Position numbers and translations under genes: made by a program
Part shown: piece after piece, positions 17,394-24,730 of the stretch
Position numbering within the stretch: position 1 is the stretch's first letter
Layout: the number at the start of each line of letters is the position of its first letter
Notes under the pieces: generated by a model
Seen by the model: the letters and a program-made list of their open reading frames with translations, nothing else
Database searches by the model: none
Told to the model about the DNA's origin: nothing
Origin: CAVWDI01 sp046259385
GTDB taxonomy: Bacteria; Chloroflexota; Anaerolineae; Anaerolineales; UBA4823
NCBI GenBank assembly: GCA_046259385.1
Contig: JBJYWI010000020.1
Coordinates: forward strand, 1 to 49,216
DNA length: 49,216 nt
Direction of reading: 5' to 3'

Positions 17394-17507
17394 ACTTAAA
17401 AACAAAGAGCTGCCCCGGAAGGCAGCTCGATGCGGCGCTGCGGTAACCTTGTAGCTAAAAGGAAAACTGTCTTTAGCTCAATCCAGAAAGGAGGGTCACC
17501 GCAGCGC
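17394..17507 (-). promoter_or_regulatory. Nested hairpins and intrinsic terminator in the leader of the B12 gene
   Basis: Read on the minus strand, a 14-pair outer stem (17494-17507 with 17435-17448, one G-U) encloses a 7-pair inner stem (17472-17478 with 17453-17459). It is followed by a terminator hairpin (GAGCTGCC and GGCAGCTC, 17407-17428) and a T-rich tract. It lies between the leader ORF and the cobalamin-binding gene, so transcription could be ended conditionally before that gene. No cobalamin riboswitch consensus is recognisable. It could instead be a free-standing small RNA or peptide gene. Confidence 0.55.
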
Positions 17508-17535
17508 TCAGTAAGTTACTACTTCCATCGTTCAT
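17473..17535 (-). CDS. Candidate 20-residue leader peptide
   Basis: ATG at 17535 is preceded by a strong AAAGGAGG ribosome site (17544-17551) and opens a 20-codon frame ending in TAA at 17473, encoding MNDGSSNLLSAAVTLLSGLS. Six serines and five leucines stand out. The 3' half of the frame overlaps the outer hairpin, and its stop falls in the inner hairpin. The frame also contains CCTCCTTT (minus strand, 17487-17494), an exact complement of its own ribosome site, so it could mask itself. Translation could thus control the downstream terminator. It may also be a stand-alone micropeptide. Confidence 0.5.
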   Translation of the reverse strand: MNDGSSNLLSAAVTLLSGLS

Positions 17536-17608
17536 GGGCAACACCTCCTTTTTGGTGGGATAGCGAAAAATCTTTGTGATCCACTCCATCAGGTCACATT
17601 GTAGAAAA

Positions 17609-17637
17609 AGTAAACCATAGTTCTTCAAAGATGTCAA
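17609..17637 (-). promoter_or_regulatory. Predicted promoter for the leader ORF / B12 gene
   Basis: On the minus strand TTGACA (17632-17637) and TTTACT (17609-17614) are 17 bases apart. Transcription would start near 17602, giving a leader of about 65 bases before the short ORF. The -35 is perfect; the -10 matches four of six. Confidence 0.55.
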
Positions 17638-17703
17638 TGACGACAATGATTGTCCAGTATCAAAAATCTGTGGTCGCTTTCAGCTGCTGATTAATTCACC
17701 GGT

Positions 17704-19110
17704 TTATTTTGCTTGTTTTCCGGTATAGGCTGGCGCGGTAATTGCAAAAATGGTGCAGTAACGTTTATCGATCAGCCGGCTTCGCAGCCGGGCATCTATT
17801 TCTTCAAGTTCGTTGGAGGTGGTTATAACTGTTGGAAGCTGGGCATTGAAGCGGTGATTGAACAGTTGGTACAGTTTTTCTTTCACCCAGGCTGAGGTCG
17901 CCTGCGTGCCCAGATCATCTAGAATCAGGAATGGTGTATTGCGGATTTCGAGAAAACGCCTGTCCAGGCTGATGGTGCTCTCAGGGGCGAATGTGGCTCT
18001 CAGATGGTCCAGCAGATCAGGTACAACAATCAGGAGAGGAGGCTGACCGGTTTGAGTCCGGAAATTTCCTATAGCTGCTGCTAGGTGGGTTTTACCGCAG
18101 CCGTAAGGACCCATTAGAAGCAGCCAGCCTTTCGGGTCACTGGCGTAATTTTGGGATATCTGAACCGCTTTTTCGAGGTTTTTAATCACATCCCGGGGCA
18201 GACCTTCATCTTTTCGATCTTGAAAACTATTAAATGTTCTATCATGCAGTAAATCCAAAGATGAAAGTTCGTGGTGGCCGATATCTCCTGCCGGGCGTCG
18301 GTAATCCGGCGCATCAATTCGAACTATGGTTGCCAGATCGGGGTCTTCCAGCCGGGATCGGATACGGCCTTCGATTGACTCAATTGGAAGATTTGTTGTT
18401 ACAACCATTGGCAGCCGGTTTATATACCGGTAGTTGATGATCTGGAATAGTTTTTCTTGAGCCCAGGGAGTGGCATTCTGGGTTCCAAAATCATCCAGAA
18501 TCAATAAAGGTGCATTGCGGATACTTTCAAACCGGTCCTGGAACCGCACCTCAGGGTCGTTGTAAGAAAACCTCAAAGAATCAAGCAAGTCCGGTACGGT
18601 TATGAAAAGAGTCGGCAGCTCATTGGCAACTGCCTGGTTGGCGATGGAAGCAGCAAGGTGGGTTTTTCCGCAGCCAAATGCGCCGATCAATACCAGCCAA
18701 CCGTTAGGTGTGAGTGCGAACTGACGGGCTTGATTATAAGCCAGTTCGATGGACTGAGCTTGGTACGGCCACAAACCGATTCGGCCGCGTGGTTGGAAAT
18801 TATCAAAGGTGAGGTTTGACAGTTCGTTTAAATTGCTGAGAGAAAACAGCTTGCGGCGAATATGATCGCTTATATCATCCTGGCGGCAGGAACAAATCTT
18901 GACTTTCCCAAAATCCGGATCTTCAACTGGTACATCATTGCGTATGTACCCCAACCCGGAACAAAAAGGGCAGTCGGGGTCACCAGGCAGGTTAGCAAGC
19001 TTATCCAGGATATCAGTGTTCAATGAAGTCTGAATATTCTCCGTCGATATATTCTTTTCCACTTTTTTCAAAGTCCGCTTGAACTCTTCTTCCATTTTTA
19101 CCACCTTCAT
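17704..19110 (-). CDS. Tandem double AAA+ DnaC/DnaI-like helicase loader
   Basis: A 468-residue protein with two complete DnaC/IstB-type AAA+ modules in one chain. A cysteine cluster at residues 47-75 (CPFC, then CSC) matches the zinc-binding N-terminal region of DnaC/DnaI loaders. Module one has Walker A GAFGCGKT (143-150), Walker B LILDDFG (203-209) and RSRL (251). Module two has Walker A GPYGCGKT (334-341), Walker B LILDDLG (395-401) and RSRL (443). Both look active. Normal loaders carry one module and act as six subunits on DnaB, so this looks like a duplication and fusion. It is last in the operon dnaB, dnaD-like, loader, and its start overlaps the dnaD-like gene by 98 bases. ATG 19095, preceded by AAGGTGG, is an alternative start. 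Confidence 0.85.
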   Translation of the reverse strand: MKVVKMEEEFKRTLKKVEKNISTENIQTSLNTDILDKLANLPGDPDCPFCSGLGYIRNDVPVEDPDFGKVKICSCRQDDISDHIRRKLFSLSNLNELSNLTFDNFQPRGRIGLWPYQAQSIELAYNQARQFALTPNGWLVLIGAFGCGKTHLAASIANQAVANELPTLFITVPDLLDSLRFSYNDPEVRFQDRFESIRNAPLLILDDFGTQNATPWAQEKLFQIINYRYINRLPMVVTTNLPIESIEGRIRSRLEDPDLATIVRIDAPDYRRPAGDIGHHELSSLDLLHDRTFNSFQDRKDEGLPRDVIKNLEKAVQISQNYASDPKGWLLLMGPYGCGKTHLAAAIGNFRTQTGQPPLLIVVPDLLDHLRATFAPESTISLDRRFLEIRNTPFLILDDLGTQATSAWVKEKLYQLFNHRFNAQLPTVITTSNELEEIDARLRSRLIDKRYCTIFAITAPAYTGKQAK

Positions 19111-19729
19111 GCCATCTCTTAAGGATGGCTTCTATATATTTCAAACTGCGTTTGTTATTTTTTACAGCGATCTGAAAAGCTTCCTCGATCCAAAATGCTG
19201 GGTAGGTATCTTCAATTTCACCTAACGCGTCTGCCAGAATGGGTGTAATTGGGCCGATATTCTCCTCATACAGCTGGAATATGTTGCGGGTTTCTAACGG
19301 AAGGTTAATCTGATATGTTTTAGATTCCCTACTGTATTTCCAATTTCCTTTTTGGATTGCCTCAACTGCTGCCTTGCCTCTCGGGTCATTTAAGAAGTAA
19401 AAGATTTCAGATGTGTTCTCCTGTTTGAGTTCAGCACTTAAAAAAGTTCCCCGGTTTATTGCTTTTTCGAGAGCAGAATTGATTTTCTCAACTGGCTTGC
19501 CGCTTAATTTTGATAAGCCGGCCAATAAATGCTCGTCATTGAGGATATCCGAGAGGAGAACATACTGGAAATTCCCCTCAACAAAAAACAATCGCCAGAA
19601 AACATACAGCGTGACTTTTAATTCATCCAGGTCATCAATTTCCGGAAGGAGAAACCGGAAAAAAGGCTCTGGAATAAATATACCCTTCTGATTTCGATCA
19701 CTGAATCCTGTGAAATTCTCCATAATCAA
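19013..19729 (-). CDS. DnaD domain primosomal protein
   Basis: A 238-residue protein. The N-terminal half looks like a winged-helix region (LYVFWRLFF, YVLLSDILNDEHLLAGL). The C-terminal half is a DnaD/DnaB_2 domain: NIFQLYEENIGPITPILADAL, then FWIEEAFQIAVKNNKRSL, ending with the diagnostic Y-x-x-x-I-L-x-x-W motif in YIEAILKRWHEGG. In Firmicutes DnaD-type proteins remodel origin DNA and help load the replicative helicase together with DnaI. Here the gene lies 29 bases after dnaB and overlaps the loader gene, so the three form a primosome operon. Starts at 19729 (ATG) or 19723 (ATG) are both possible. Confidence 0.8.
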   Translation of the reverse strand: MIMENFTGFSDRNQKGIFIPEPFFRFLLPEIDDLDELKVTLYVFWRLFFVEGNFQYVLLSDILNDEHLLAGLSKLSGKPVEKINSALEKAINRGTFLSAELKQENTSEIFYFLNDPRGKAAVEAIQKGNWKYSRESKTYQINLPLETRNIFQLYEENIGPITPILADALGEIEDTYPAFWIEEAFQIAVKNNKRSLKYIEAILKRWHEGGKNGRRVQADFEKSGKEYIDGEYSDFIEH

Positions 19730-19757
19730 TTTTCAGTCAGAAATACTGGGTCCGCCC

Positions 19758-21131
19758 TCATACAGGAGGACTGGAATAAGTTGGAGCAGCGTTTTCGAAC
19801 TTTGCGATAGAGTCGAGAAAAACCAGTTCTACCATACCGATAGGACCATTTCTGTGTTTGGCGACTTTAATTTGGGCGATATTCTTCTTTAGCGTATCCT
19901 GATCGTATAATTCCGGGCGGTGAATGAACATCACGATATCTGAATCCTGTTCCAAACTGCCGCTTTCACGCAGGTCTGAGAGGACCGGTTCCTTATCCGT
20001 CCGCTGCTCAATCGCTCTGGATAACTGCGCTGCTGCCAGGACGGGTACATGTAATTCTCGGGCAAGCATTTTCAGGTTTCTGGATATAAATGATACCTCC
20101 TGCACTCTGTTTTCTGAGCGGAGACCGCTGCCCATCAATTGGATATAGTCAACAAGGATCAGATCAAGTTGAAATTCCATGTGCAACCGGCGGCATTTCG
20201 TCCTCAGCTGGAGTGGTGTGAGAGAAGGGGTATCATCCAGAAAAACCTTAGTCTCACTGAGTTTTTCGATCGCCTCTGTAAATCTCGGCCATTCATCCTT
20301 TTTGAGCTTGCCAGTTCTGAGACGTTGCGAATCTATCCCTGTTTCCTGGGAGATGAGCCTCTGGACGAGTTGTTCGTTGGACATTTCAAGCGAAAATACA
20401 GCAACATGCTTTCTGTGTATCAATGCTGCATTCTTTGCTGCTGTGAGCAAAAAAGCAGTCTTTCCTGAACCAGGTCTACCAGCGATGATTAGCAGGTCAG
20501 ACGGCTGCATTCCTCCCAGTAAACGATCAAGGTCAATAAAACCTGTTGGGACTCCAAACATCTCTTCATCACGATGAGCGAGTAAATCTATCCGGTCATA
20601 GTAGTCGCTGAGCGCGTGTTGCAATGTTTCCAGATCGCGTGTCAGCCTGCGTTCACTAACCCCGAAAACCGCTTTTTCCGCTTCATCCATGACCGTGTCG
20701 ATGCTGGTGCCTTCCCGGAATGCCAGTTTTGCGATTTCATTAGCAGCGGAAAGCATACGGCGCCGGATCGCTGTTTGTTCGACAATTCTTCCATATGCTT
20801 CCGCATGAAGAGATGTGGGCACGTTGTTGATCAAGGATGTCAGGTAGGCAGCGCCTCCAATTTCAGATAGGTGACCTGCCTGATCAAGGTCTTCCGTCAC
20901 AGTCAATGCGTCGATTGGAATCCTCCCTTCCTGGAGGCGTGTGATGGATTCCCAGATCCATCGATTACGGTGGATGTAGAAATCTTCCGCATGCAAAAAT
21001 TGGGCGACATCGAAGTACGCCTCAGGATTGATCAGAACTGATCCAATAACAGCCTCTTCTGAATCCCTGCTGTGGGGGACAATTTGAGGTTCTGAAGGGT
21101 AGGATACTTCAGGAGGTGTGAGATCAACCAT
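19758..21131 (-). CDS. dnaB: Replicative DNA helicase DnaB
   Basis: A 457-residue RecA-fold hexameric helicase of usual length. The N-terminal domain has SRDSEEAVIGSVLINPEAY; the C-terminal motor has Walker A IIAGRPGSGKTAF near residue 215, VAVFSLEMS, DLILVDYIQLM as Walker B, the ARELHVPVLAAAQLSR segment, and SGSLEQDSDIV with the arginine-finger region IAKHRNGP-like (here VAKHRNGPIG). It unwinds DNA at the replication fork with ATP. It leads the operon with the dnaD-like and AAA+ loader genes, which supports the view that this organism loads DnaB by a DnaD/DnaC-type route. A terminator lies between it and the upstream nuclease gene, so the operon has its own promoter, not identified by me. 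Confidence 0.95.
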   Translation of the reverse strand: MVDLTPPEVSYPSEPQIVPHSRDSEEAVIGSVLINPEAYFDVAQFLHAEDFYIHRNRWIWESITRLQEGRIPIDALTVTEDLDQAGHLSEIGGAAYLTSLINNVPTSLHAEAYGRIVEQTAIRRRMLSAANEIAKLAFREGTSIDTVMDEAEKAVFGVSERRLTRDLETLQHALSDYYDRIDLLAHRDEEMFGVPTGFIDLDRLLGGMQPSDLLIIAGRPGSGKTAFLLTAAKNAALIHRKHVAVFSLEMSNEQLVQRLISQETGIDSQRLRTGKLKKDEWPRFTEAIEKLSETKVFLDDTPSLTPLQLRTKCRRLHMEFQLDLILVDYIQLMGSGLRSENRVQEVSFISRNLKMLARELHVPVLAAAQLSRAIEQRTDKEPVLSDLRESGSLEQDSDIVMFIHRPELYDQDTLKKNIAQIKVAKHRNGPIGMVELVFLDSIAKFENAAPTYSSPPV

Positions 21132-21205
21132 CAGGTGATTGCTGGGTGAAATAAGGGTTAAAAATTTGTTCAGAATAAAATAAATCTTTGTATGGCATTA
21201 TAACG

Positions 21206-21230
21206 TAAAAATGCGGGCCAAGCCCGCATT
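21206..21230 (-). terminator. Intrinsic terminator of the bifunctional nuclease gene
   Basis: AATGCGGGC (21210-21218) and GCCCGCATT (21222-21230) pair around a three-base loop; on the minus strand a T-run follows. It separates the nuclease gene from dnaB. Confidence 0.8.
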
Positions 21231-21255
21231 CGATTCGAATTTTGCTCTGTAAATT

Positions 21256-21828
21256 CTATCCGGCAGGTTTTGGTTTACCGCCATTTTCATCTTCATCATC
21301 AGCGTTCAGGTCATCAATTTCCAAACCTTCGATAAAATCCTCAAAAATGGATAATCTGTCTTCGGATTCGGACTCCGGCAATCTTTCTTCCAATTCCGCG
21401 TCCTCGTCCTGAATGTCTTCTTCCGGGATTATGCTGGCGGCGTTCATCACCGATTGAGAGACAAAAATTGGGACATGTGTCCGGACTGCGATCGCTAAGG
21501 CATCAGACGGACGGGCATCAATGTTGATTGTCTGTCCATTCGCCTCTGCGACGATGTTGCCGTAGAAAGTATCATCTTTCAACGAGAGCACTTCAACCCT
21601 GACTACCCGGGTGTTTAACTGGTTAAAAACATTTTTTATCAGATCGTGGGTCAAGGGTCTGGAGACCTCTACTTCCTGGAGCGCGATTGTGATTGCTTCC
21701 GCTTCGTAGACTCCAATCCATATCGGCAGATAACGCTCTTCATTCTCTTCCCGCAGGATAACTATTCTTTGCTGTGACATCAGGCTCACCCTGATACTGT
21801 CAATCACTACCTCAACCATATCTTCCAT
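21256..21828 (-). CDS. Bifunctional nuclease (BFN/DUF151) family protein
   Basis: A 190-residue protein. The BFN core is clear: VVIDSIRVSLMSQQRIVILRE, RYLPIWIGVYEAEAITIAL, RPLTHDLIKNVF, and IDARPSDALAIAVRTHVPIFVS. The last 60 residues are strongly acidic, longer than the usual domain. Relatives in plants and bacteria have been described as nucleases, although bacterial function is not firmly established. The ATG at 21828 is chosen because GGAGG lies five bases upstream; starts farther upstream lack a ribosome site. It is transcribed alone from the promoter at 21877-21906 and ends at the terminator at 21206-21230. Confidence 0.85.
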   Translation of the reverse strand: MEDMVEVVIDSIRVSLMSQQRIVILREENEERYLPIWIGVYEAEAITIALQEVEVSRPLTHDLIKNVFNQLNTRVVRVEVLSLKDDTFYGNIVAEANGQTINIDARPSDALAIAVRTHVPIFVSQSVMNAASIIPEEDIQDEDAELEERLPESESEDRLSIFEDFIEGLEIDDLNADDEDENGGKPKPAG

Positions 21829-21876
21829 ACAATCCTCCGAACAAGAACAAATCAATGCTCCTGTTGTGATCGGTTT

Positions 21877-21906
21877 ATTCTATCATGCGAGGAATACAGA
21901 TGTAAA
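21877..21906 (-). promoter_or_regulatory. Predicted promoter of the bifunctional nuclease gene
   Basis: On the minus strand TTTACA (21901-21906) and TAGAAT (21877-21882) are 18 bases apart, each matching five of six consensus positions. The predicted leader is about 40 bases. Confidence 0.45.
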
Positions 21907-22047
21907 TAATTATTAATATCCTGTTACAGGTATTGGAAGAATTCGAATCAATTATTTTTAATTTACAAGAAATTTTTCTACGGGAACCCTTTTCAAAAAT
22001 GGAAACGCTGAGAAGGGTTAATGTTAAAGAATTCGATAAACAATTGT

Positions 22048-22076
22048 TTGCAATATCCAATTAATAACGTTATAAT
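22048..22076 (+). promoter_or_regulatory. Predicted promoter of the atypical response regulator gene
   Basis: TTGCAA (22048-22053), 17 bases, then a perfect TATAAT (22071-22076). Transcription should start near 22083, right at an AAAGGAGG sequence. Confidence 0.6.
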
Positions 22077-22098
22077 CAACCAAAGGAGGATGAGGCAT

Positions 22099-22132
22099 GT
22101 GGAACCTTAGTTTGGTTCCACCGTTCTTTTTT
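22099..22132 (+). promoter_or_regulatory. 5' leader hairpin followed by T-run (possible attenuator)
   Basis: GTGGAACC (22099-22106) pairs perfectly with GGTTCCAC (22114-22121) around seven bases, then CG and a TTCTTTTTTC tract. It lies between a strong ribosome site (AAAGGAGG, near 22083) and the regulator's ATG at 22140, which has only a weak site of its own. Two tiny frames start behind the strong site: ATG 22090 (six codons) and ATG 22097 (24 codons, overlapping the gene start). This could couple or attenuate expression. Confidence 0.4.
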
Positions 22133-22139
22133 CAGGTAG

Positions 22140-22802
22140 ATGGAGTCAGAAGCCAAGATATTGTGGATTGAGGGCAAACGTTCTGTAAGTCCATATTTTA
22201 TCCCCAGCTTACGAAAAAAAGGGTTTAAGATAGAAACTGTCTCCACGGGTGGAGAGGCCCTCGAAACAATGTCCAGGAAAAAACACAATCTGGTGGTTCT
22301 GAACGCGGCTTCCATGCGAACTTCCGGCACTCGAATTTGCCAATCCATTCATAATGTTGCGCCAAAATTCCCAATTCTTTTAATAACAGACCGGGAACCT
22401 GTTGAAGTAAAGGCGAGTGGTGCTGATGTAATATTACGCCTGCCATTCACAACGCGCAAACTGGTTAACAGGATCAAACCTTACATGCCAGGTGATGATA
22501 AGAACTGCCTGAAAGCGGGACCGATTCGCCTTGATACCGAGAAGAAACGGGTTTACTGCGAATCGCGTGAGGCAAATCTGACACCAAGGATGGTTCATAT
22601 TTTGAGAACCTTAATGGAGAATCCAAATCAGCTAATCGAACGGGAGGAATTATTCAGCCAGATTTGGGAGACACAATATACCGAAGATACGCGAACGCTG
22701 GATGTGCATATAAGCTGGTTGAGAAAAGCGATCGAGGATAACCCGCGCGATCCAAAATATTTGATTACAGTTCGCAGCAAGGGATACCTCCTGGATGTGT
22801 AA
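22140..22802 (+). CDS. Atypical OmpR-type response regulator with degenerate receiver
   Basis: A 220-residue protein with a receiver-like N-terminal half and a winged-helix OmpR/PhoB DNA-binding half (residues 125-220: ANLTPRMVHILRTLMENPNQ, LFSQIWETQY, TRTLDVHISWLRKAIEDNP, ITVRSKGYLL). In the receiver, the phospho-acceptor aspartate is asparagine (N55 in LVVLNAAS), the acidic pair at the first strand is E11-G12, and the switch lysine is leucine (L101 in RLPF). Phosphorylation by a histidine kinase is therefore unlikely; it may bind DNA constitutively or respond to another signal. No kinase gene is adjacent. It has its own promoter with an odd leader and faces the kinase fusion gene downstream. 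Confidence 0.85.
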   Translation: MESEAKILWIEGKRSVSPYFIPSLRKKGFKIETVSTGGEALETMSRKKHNLVVLNAASMRTSGTRICQSIHNVAPKFPILLITDREPVEVKASGADVILRLPFTTRKLVNRIKPYMPGDDKNCLKAGPIRLDTEKKRVYCESREANLTPRMVHILRTLMENPNQLIEREELFSQIWETQYTEDTRTLDVHISWLRKAIEDNPRDPKYLITVRSKGYLLDV

Positions 22803-22810
22803 ATCCCGGA

Positions 22811-24730
22811 TCAGGTATTATAGGACAGCAGAGTTTCCAGATAATGGCTTGGGAGTCCTATATCAAACCGGCGTCCTTCCATAACAAGCCCATAAAATCC
22901 ATCTTCTTGACGCAGTCTATCAAGAGCTGAAGTAAGTTGAAATTCACCGCGTTCCCTGATATTGTTGTTAATATTAAATTCAAGGTATTCGAACAACTTG
23001 GGTTTGATCACATACATACCGAAAACTGTAAAATATTCATCTTCCGGTATTCCAGGGACCCGCAAATTTGAGCGGGCATATTCAATGTTTGGTTTTTCGG
23101 CGAATTCAGTGACATTTAATGTCCTACCGCGTTCGACCCACACGCCGGCAACAGTGCCGAAATTTGCGATTTCATCTTCCGGTGTAATGCGCAGTCCAAG
23201 GATATTGATTCCATAAAGCTGGTACGCATCCAGTAATTGTTTTGCGCAGGTCTGTTCCCCGGATGATTTATAAAGGTGATCCCCGAGCATAAGTAAAAAA
23301 GGTTCATCGCCAATTTTTTCTTTCGCGCAGTAAACCGCATGCCCGAAACCTTCCTGTGCGGGTTGGACAATAAATGATACCCTTCTTCCAATTTCTAGAA
23401 TGCGGTGGGAATAATCCTGGAACGCTCTCGGCAGTTTATTGTAATTTTCAATTGAAATCTGATCTCTGAACAGAGATTGAAAACCTGCTAAATCCTCCTC
23501 CTGAACTACAATTATCACTTCTTCCAATCCTGCATCAAGGGCTTCTTCCACAATCAACAGTATGGCAGGTTTGGCAATCCCGTCCTGATCGATAATTGGA
23601 AAAAGTTCCTTTTTTGTCGCCTTTGTGGCCGGGAAAAGCCGGGTGCCAAATCCTGCTGCAGGGATGAGCGCTTTGCGAACTTTCGGACCTGGCTGCAGCG
23701 ATAATTTCAAACCCGGAAGCTTGAGATCTCGGGCGAGTATTTCGATTACAGCTTGCTGATCAACTTCGCTGCGTGCGATAAATTGAGCTGTGCCGTCTCC
23801 CTGTGAACCTACACCTTTACCTCCCCAGACATGAGGTTTGAAAGGTTCATAGTCAAGTACTTTGTGCAGAGCTGGAGCTTCGAGTTCTTCAGGACAGGCT
23901 GGTGTAGCATAGCGGTCAAAAAAATCCTGGGCTTCATTCATTAAAAATCCCAGTTTCTCTTCGTCCGATTCGACTAGAGCCTGCATTGCCTGGTTGATTA
24001 TCCGTTTATTGATTGGGCCGAGAAGTTCTTGGACGCCTTTTTCTATATCATTCTCTGCAAAAGGATAGCAGCGGTTTAACCGGTTTAGAATTTCCATTGT
24101 GTTTTTCCTGGCTTGCAGGTCAACCACAACAAAGTAAAGTTTATTGTCGACCTGCAGTTCCTTGGTTTCCAACCGGTCTCCATCAAAAACCATTAATACC
24201 GGGCGGTTCCCGAAAGCACAACCCTGATCCATCCTTCCGCAACGAGATGGGGTTGTGATTTCGCCTTGGTAGGCAAGTTCCATTTCCCCACGGATGGTCA
24301 ATTTTAGATCGTATACACGATTGAAGGCGCGCGCTGTTAAAACACAGATCGCTGCGCTGGAAGATAGACCTTTTTTGATAGGGAGGTCCGTTTTGTAATT
24401 ATTGATCACAAGACCGCGGACATGGTAATTGGTTAAAACCTGATATGCCACTCCAGCAATATAACTCCAGAAACCGCCTGACTGGGCTTCCTTTAAAAGT
24501 GTTTCTGGCTGCATCGGGATTTCGTATGGACCTTTTTGAATGTTATCCGGTGTGATTGAGGAGAGGACGAGTGACGTTGGATGCGGTTCTACATCAGCAT
24601 AAATCCCCTGATCTGTTCCACTTATCAGTGTGTATCCTTTTTCAATATCTGCGTTCAACCGGCGGTAACCGCCAGCCCAATCGGAATGTTCGCCGAAAAG
24701 ACAAATTCTGCCTGGGACAAATAATTTCAT
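22811..24730 (-). CDS. Fusion of GHMP sugar kinase and GalU-type nucleotidyltransferase
   Basis: A 639-residue two-domain cytoplasmic enzyme. Residues 1-340 are a galactokinase-like GHMP kinase: PGRICLFGEHSDWAGG (6-21), the phosphate loop PIKKGLSSSAA (117-127) and the third motif GGKGVGSQGDGTAQF (303-317). Residues 350-639 are a UTP-glucose-1-phosphate uridylyltransferase-like domain: KALIPAAGFGTRLFPATK, KKELFPI, a VQEEDLAGF segment, GFGHAVYCAKE, LLMLGDHLY and the FDIGLPSHYLETL end. Together they could convert a free sugar to its 1-phosphate and then to an NDP-sugar in one chain; the sugar and nucleotide are not fixed by sequence. Its start overlaps the DNA methyltransferase stop by four bases (ATGA). 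Confidence 0.85.
   Translation of the reverse strand: MKLFVPGRICLFGEHSDWAGGYRRLNADIEKGYTLISGTDQGIYADVEPHPTSLVLSSITPDNIQKGPYEIPMQPETLLKEAQSGGFWSYIAGVAYQVLTNYHVRGLVINNYKTDLPIKKGLSSSAAICVLTARAFNRVYDLKLTIRGEMELAYQGEITTPSRCGRMDQGCAFGNRPVLMVFDGDRLETKELQVDNKLYFVVVDLQARKNTMEILNRLNRCYPFAENDIEKGVQELLGPINKRIINQAMQALVESDEEKLGFLMNEAQDFFDRYATPACPEELEAPALHKVLDYEPFKPHVWGGKGVGSQGDGTAQFIARSEVDQQAVIEILARDLKLPGLKLSLQPGPKVRKALIPAAGFGTRLFPATKATKKELFPIIDQDGIAKPAILLIVEEALDAGLEEVIIVVQEEDLAGFQSLFRDQISIENYNKLPRAFQDYSHRILEIGRRVSFIVQPAQEGFGHAVYCAKEKIGDEPFLLMLGDHLYKSSGEQTCAKQLLDAYQLYGINILGLRITPEDEIANFGTVAGVWVERGRTLNVTEFAEKPNIEYARSNLRVPGIPEDEYFTVFGMYVIKPKLFEYLEFNINNNIRERGEFQLTSALDRLRQEDGFYGLVMEGRRFDIGLPSHYLETLLSYNT

Noticed and set aside
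17394..17535. Cobalamin riboswitch upstream of the B12-binding protein gene
   Set aside because: The conserved B12-box bases are not recognisable; the region is explained by a short ORF, nested stems and a terminator.
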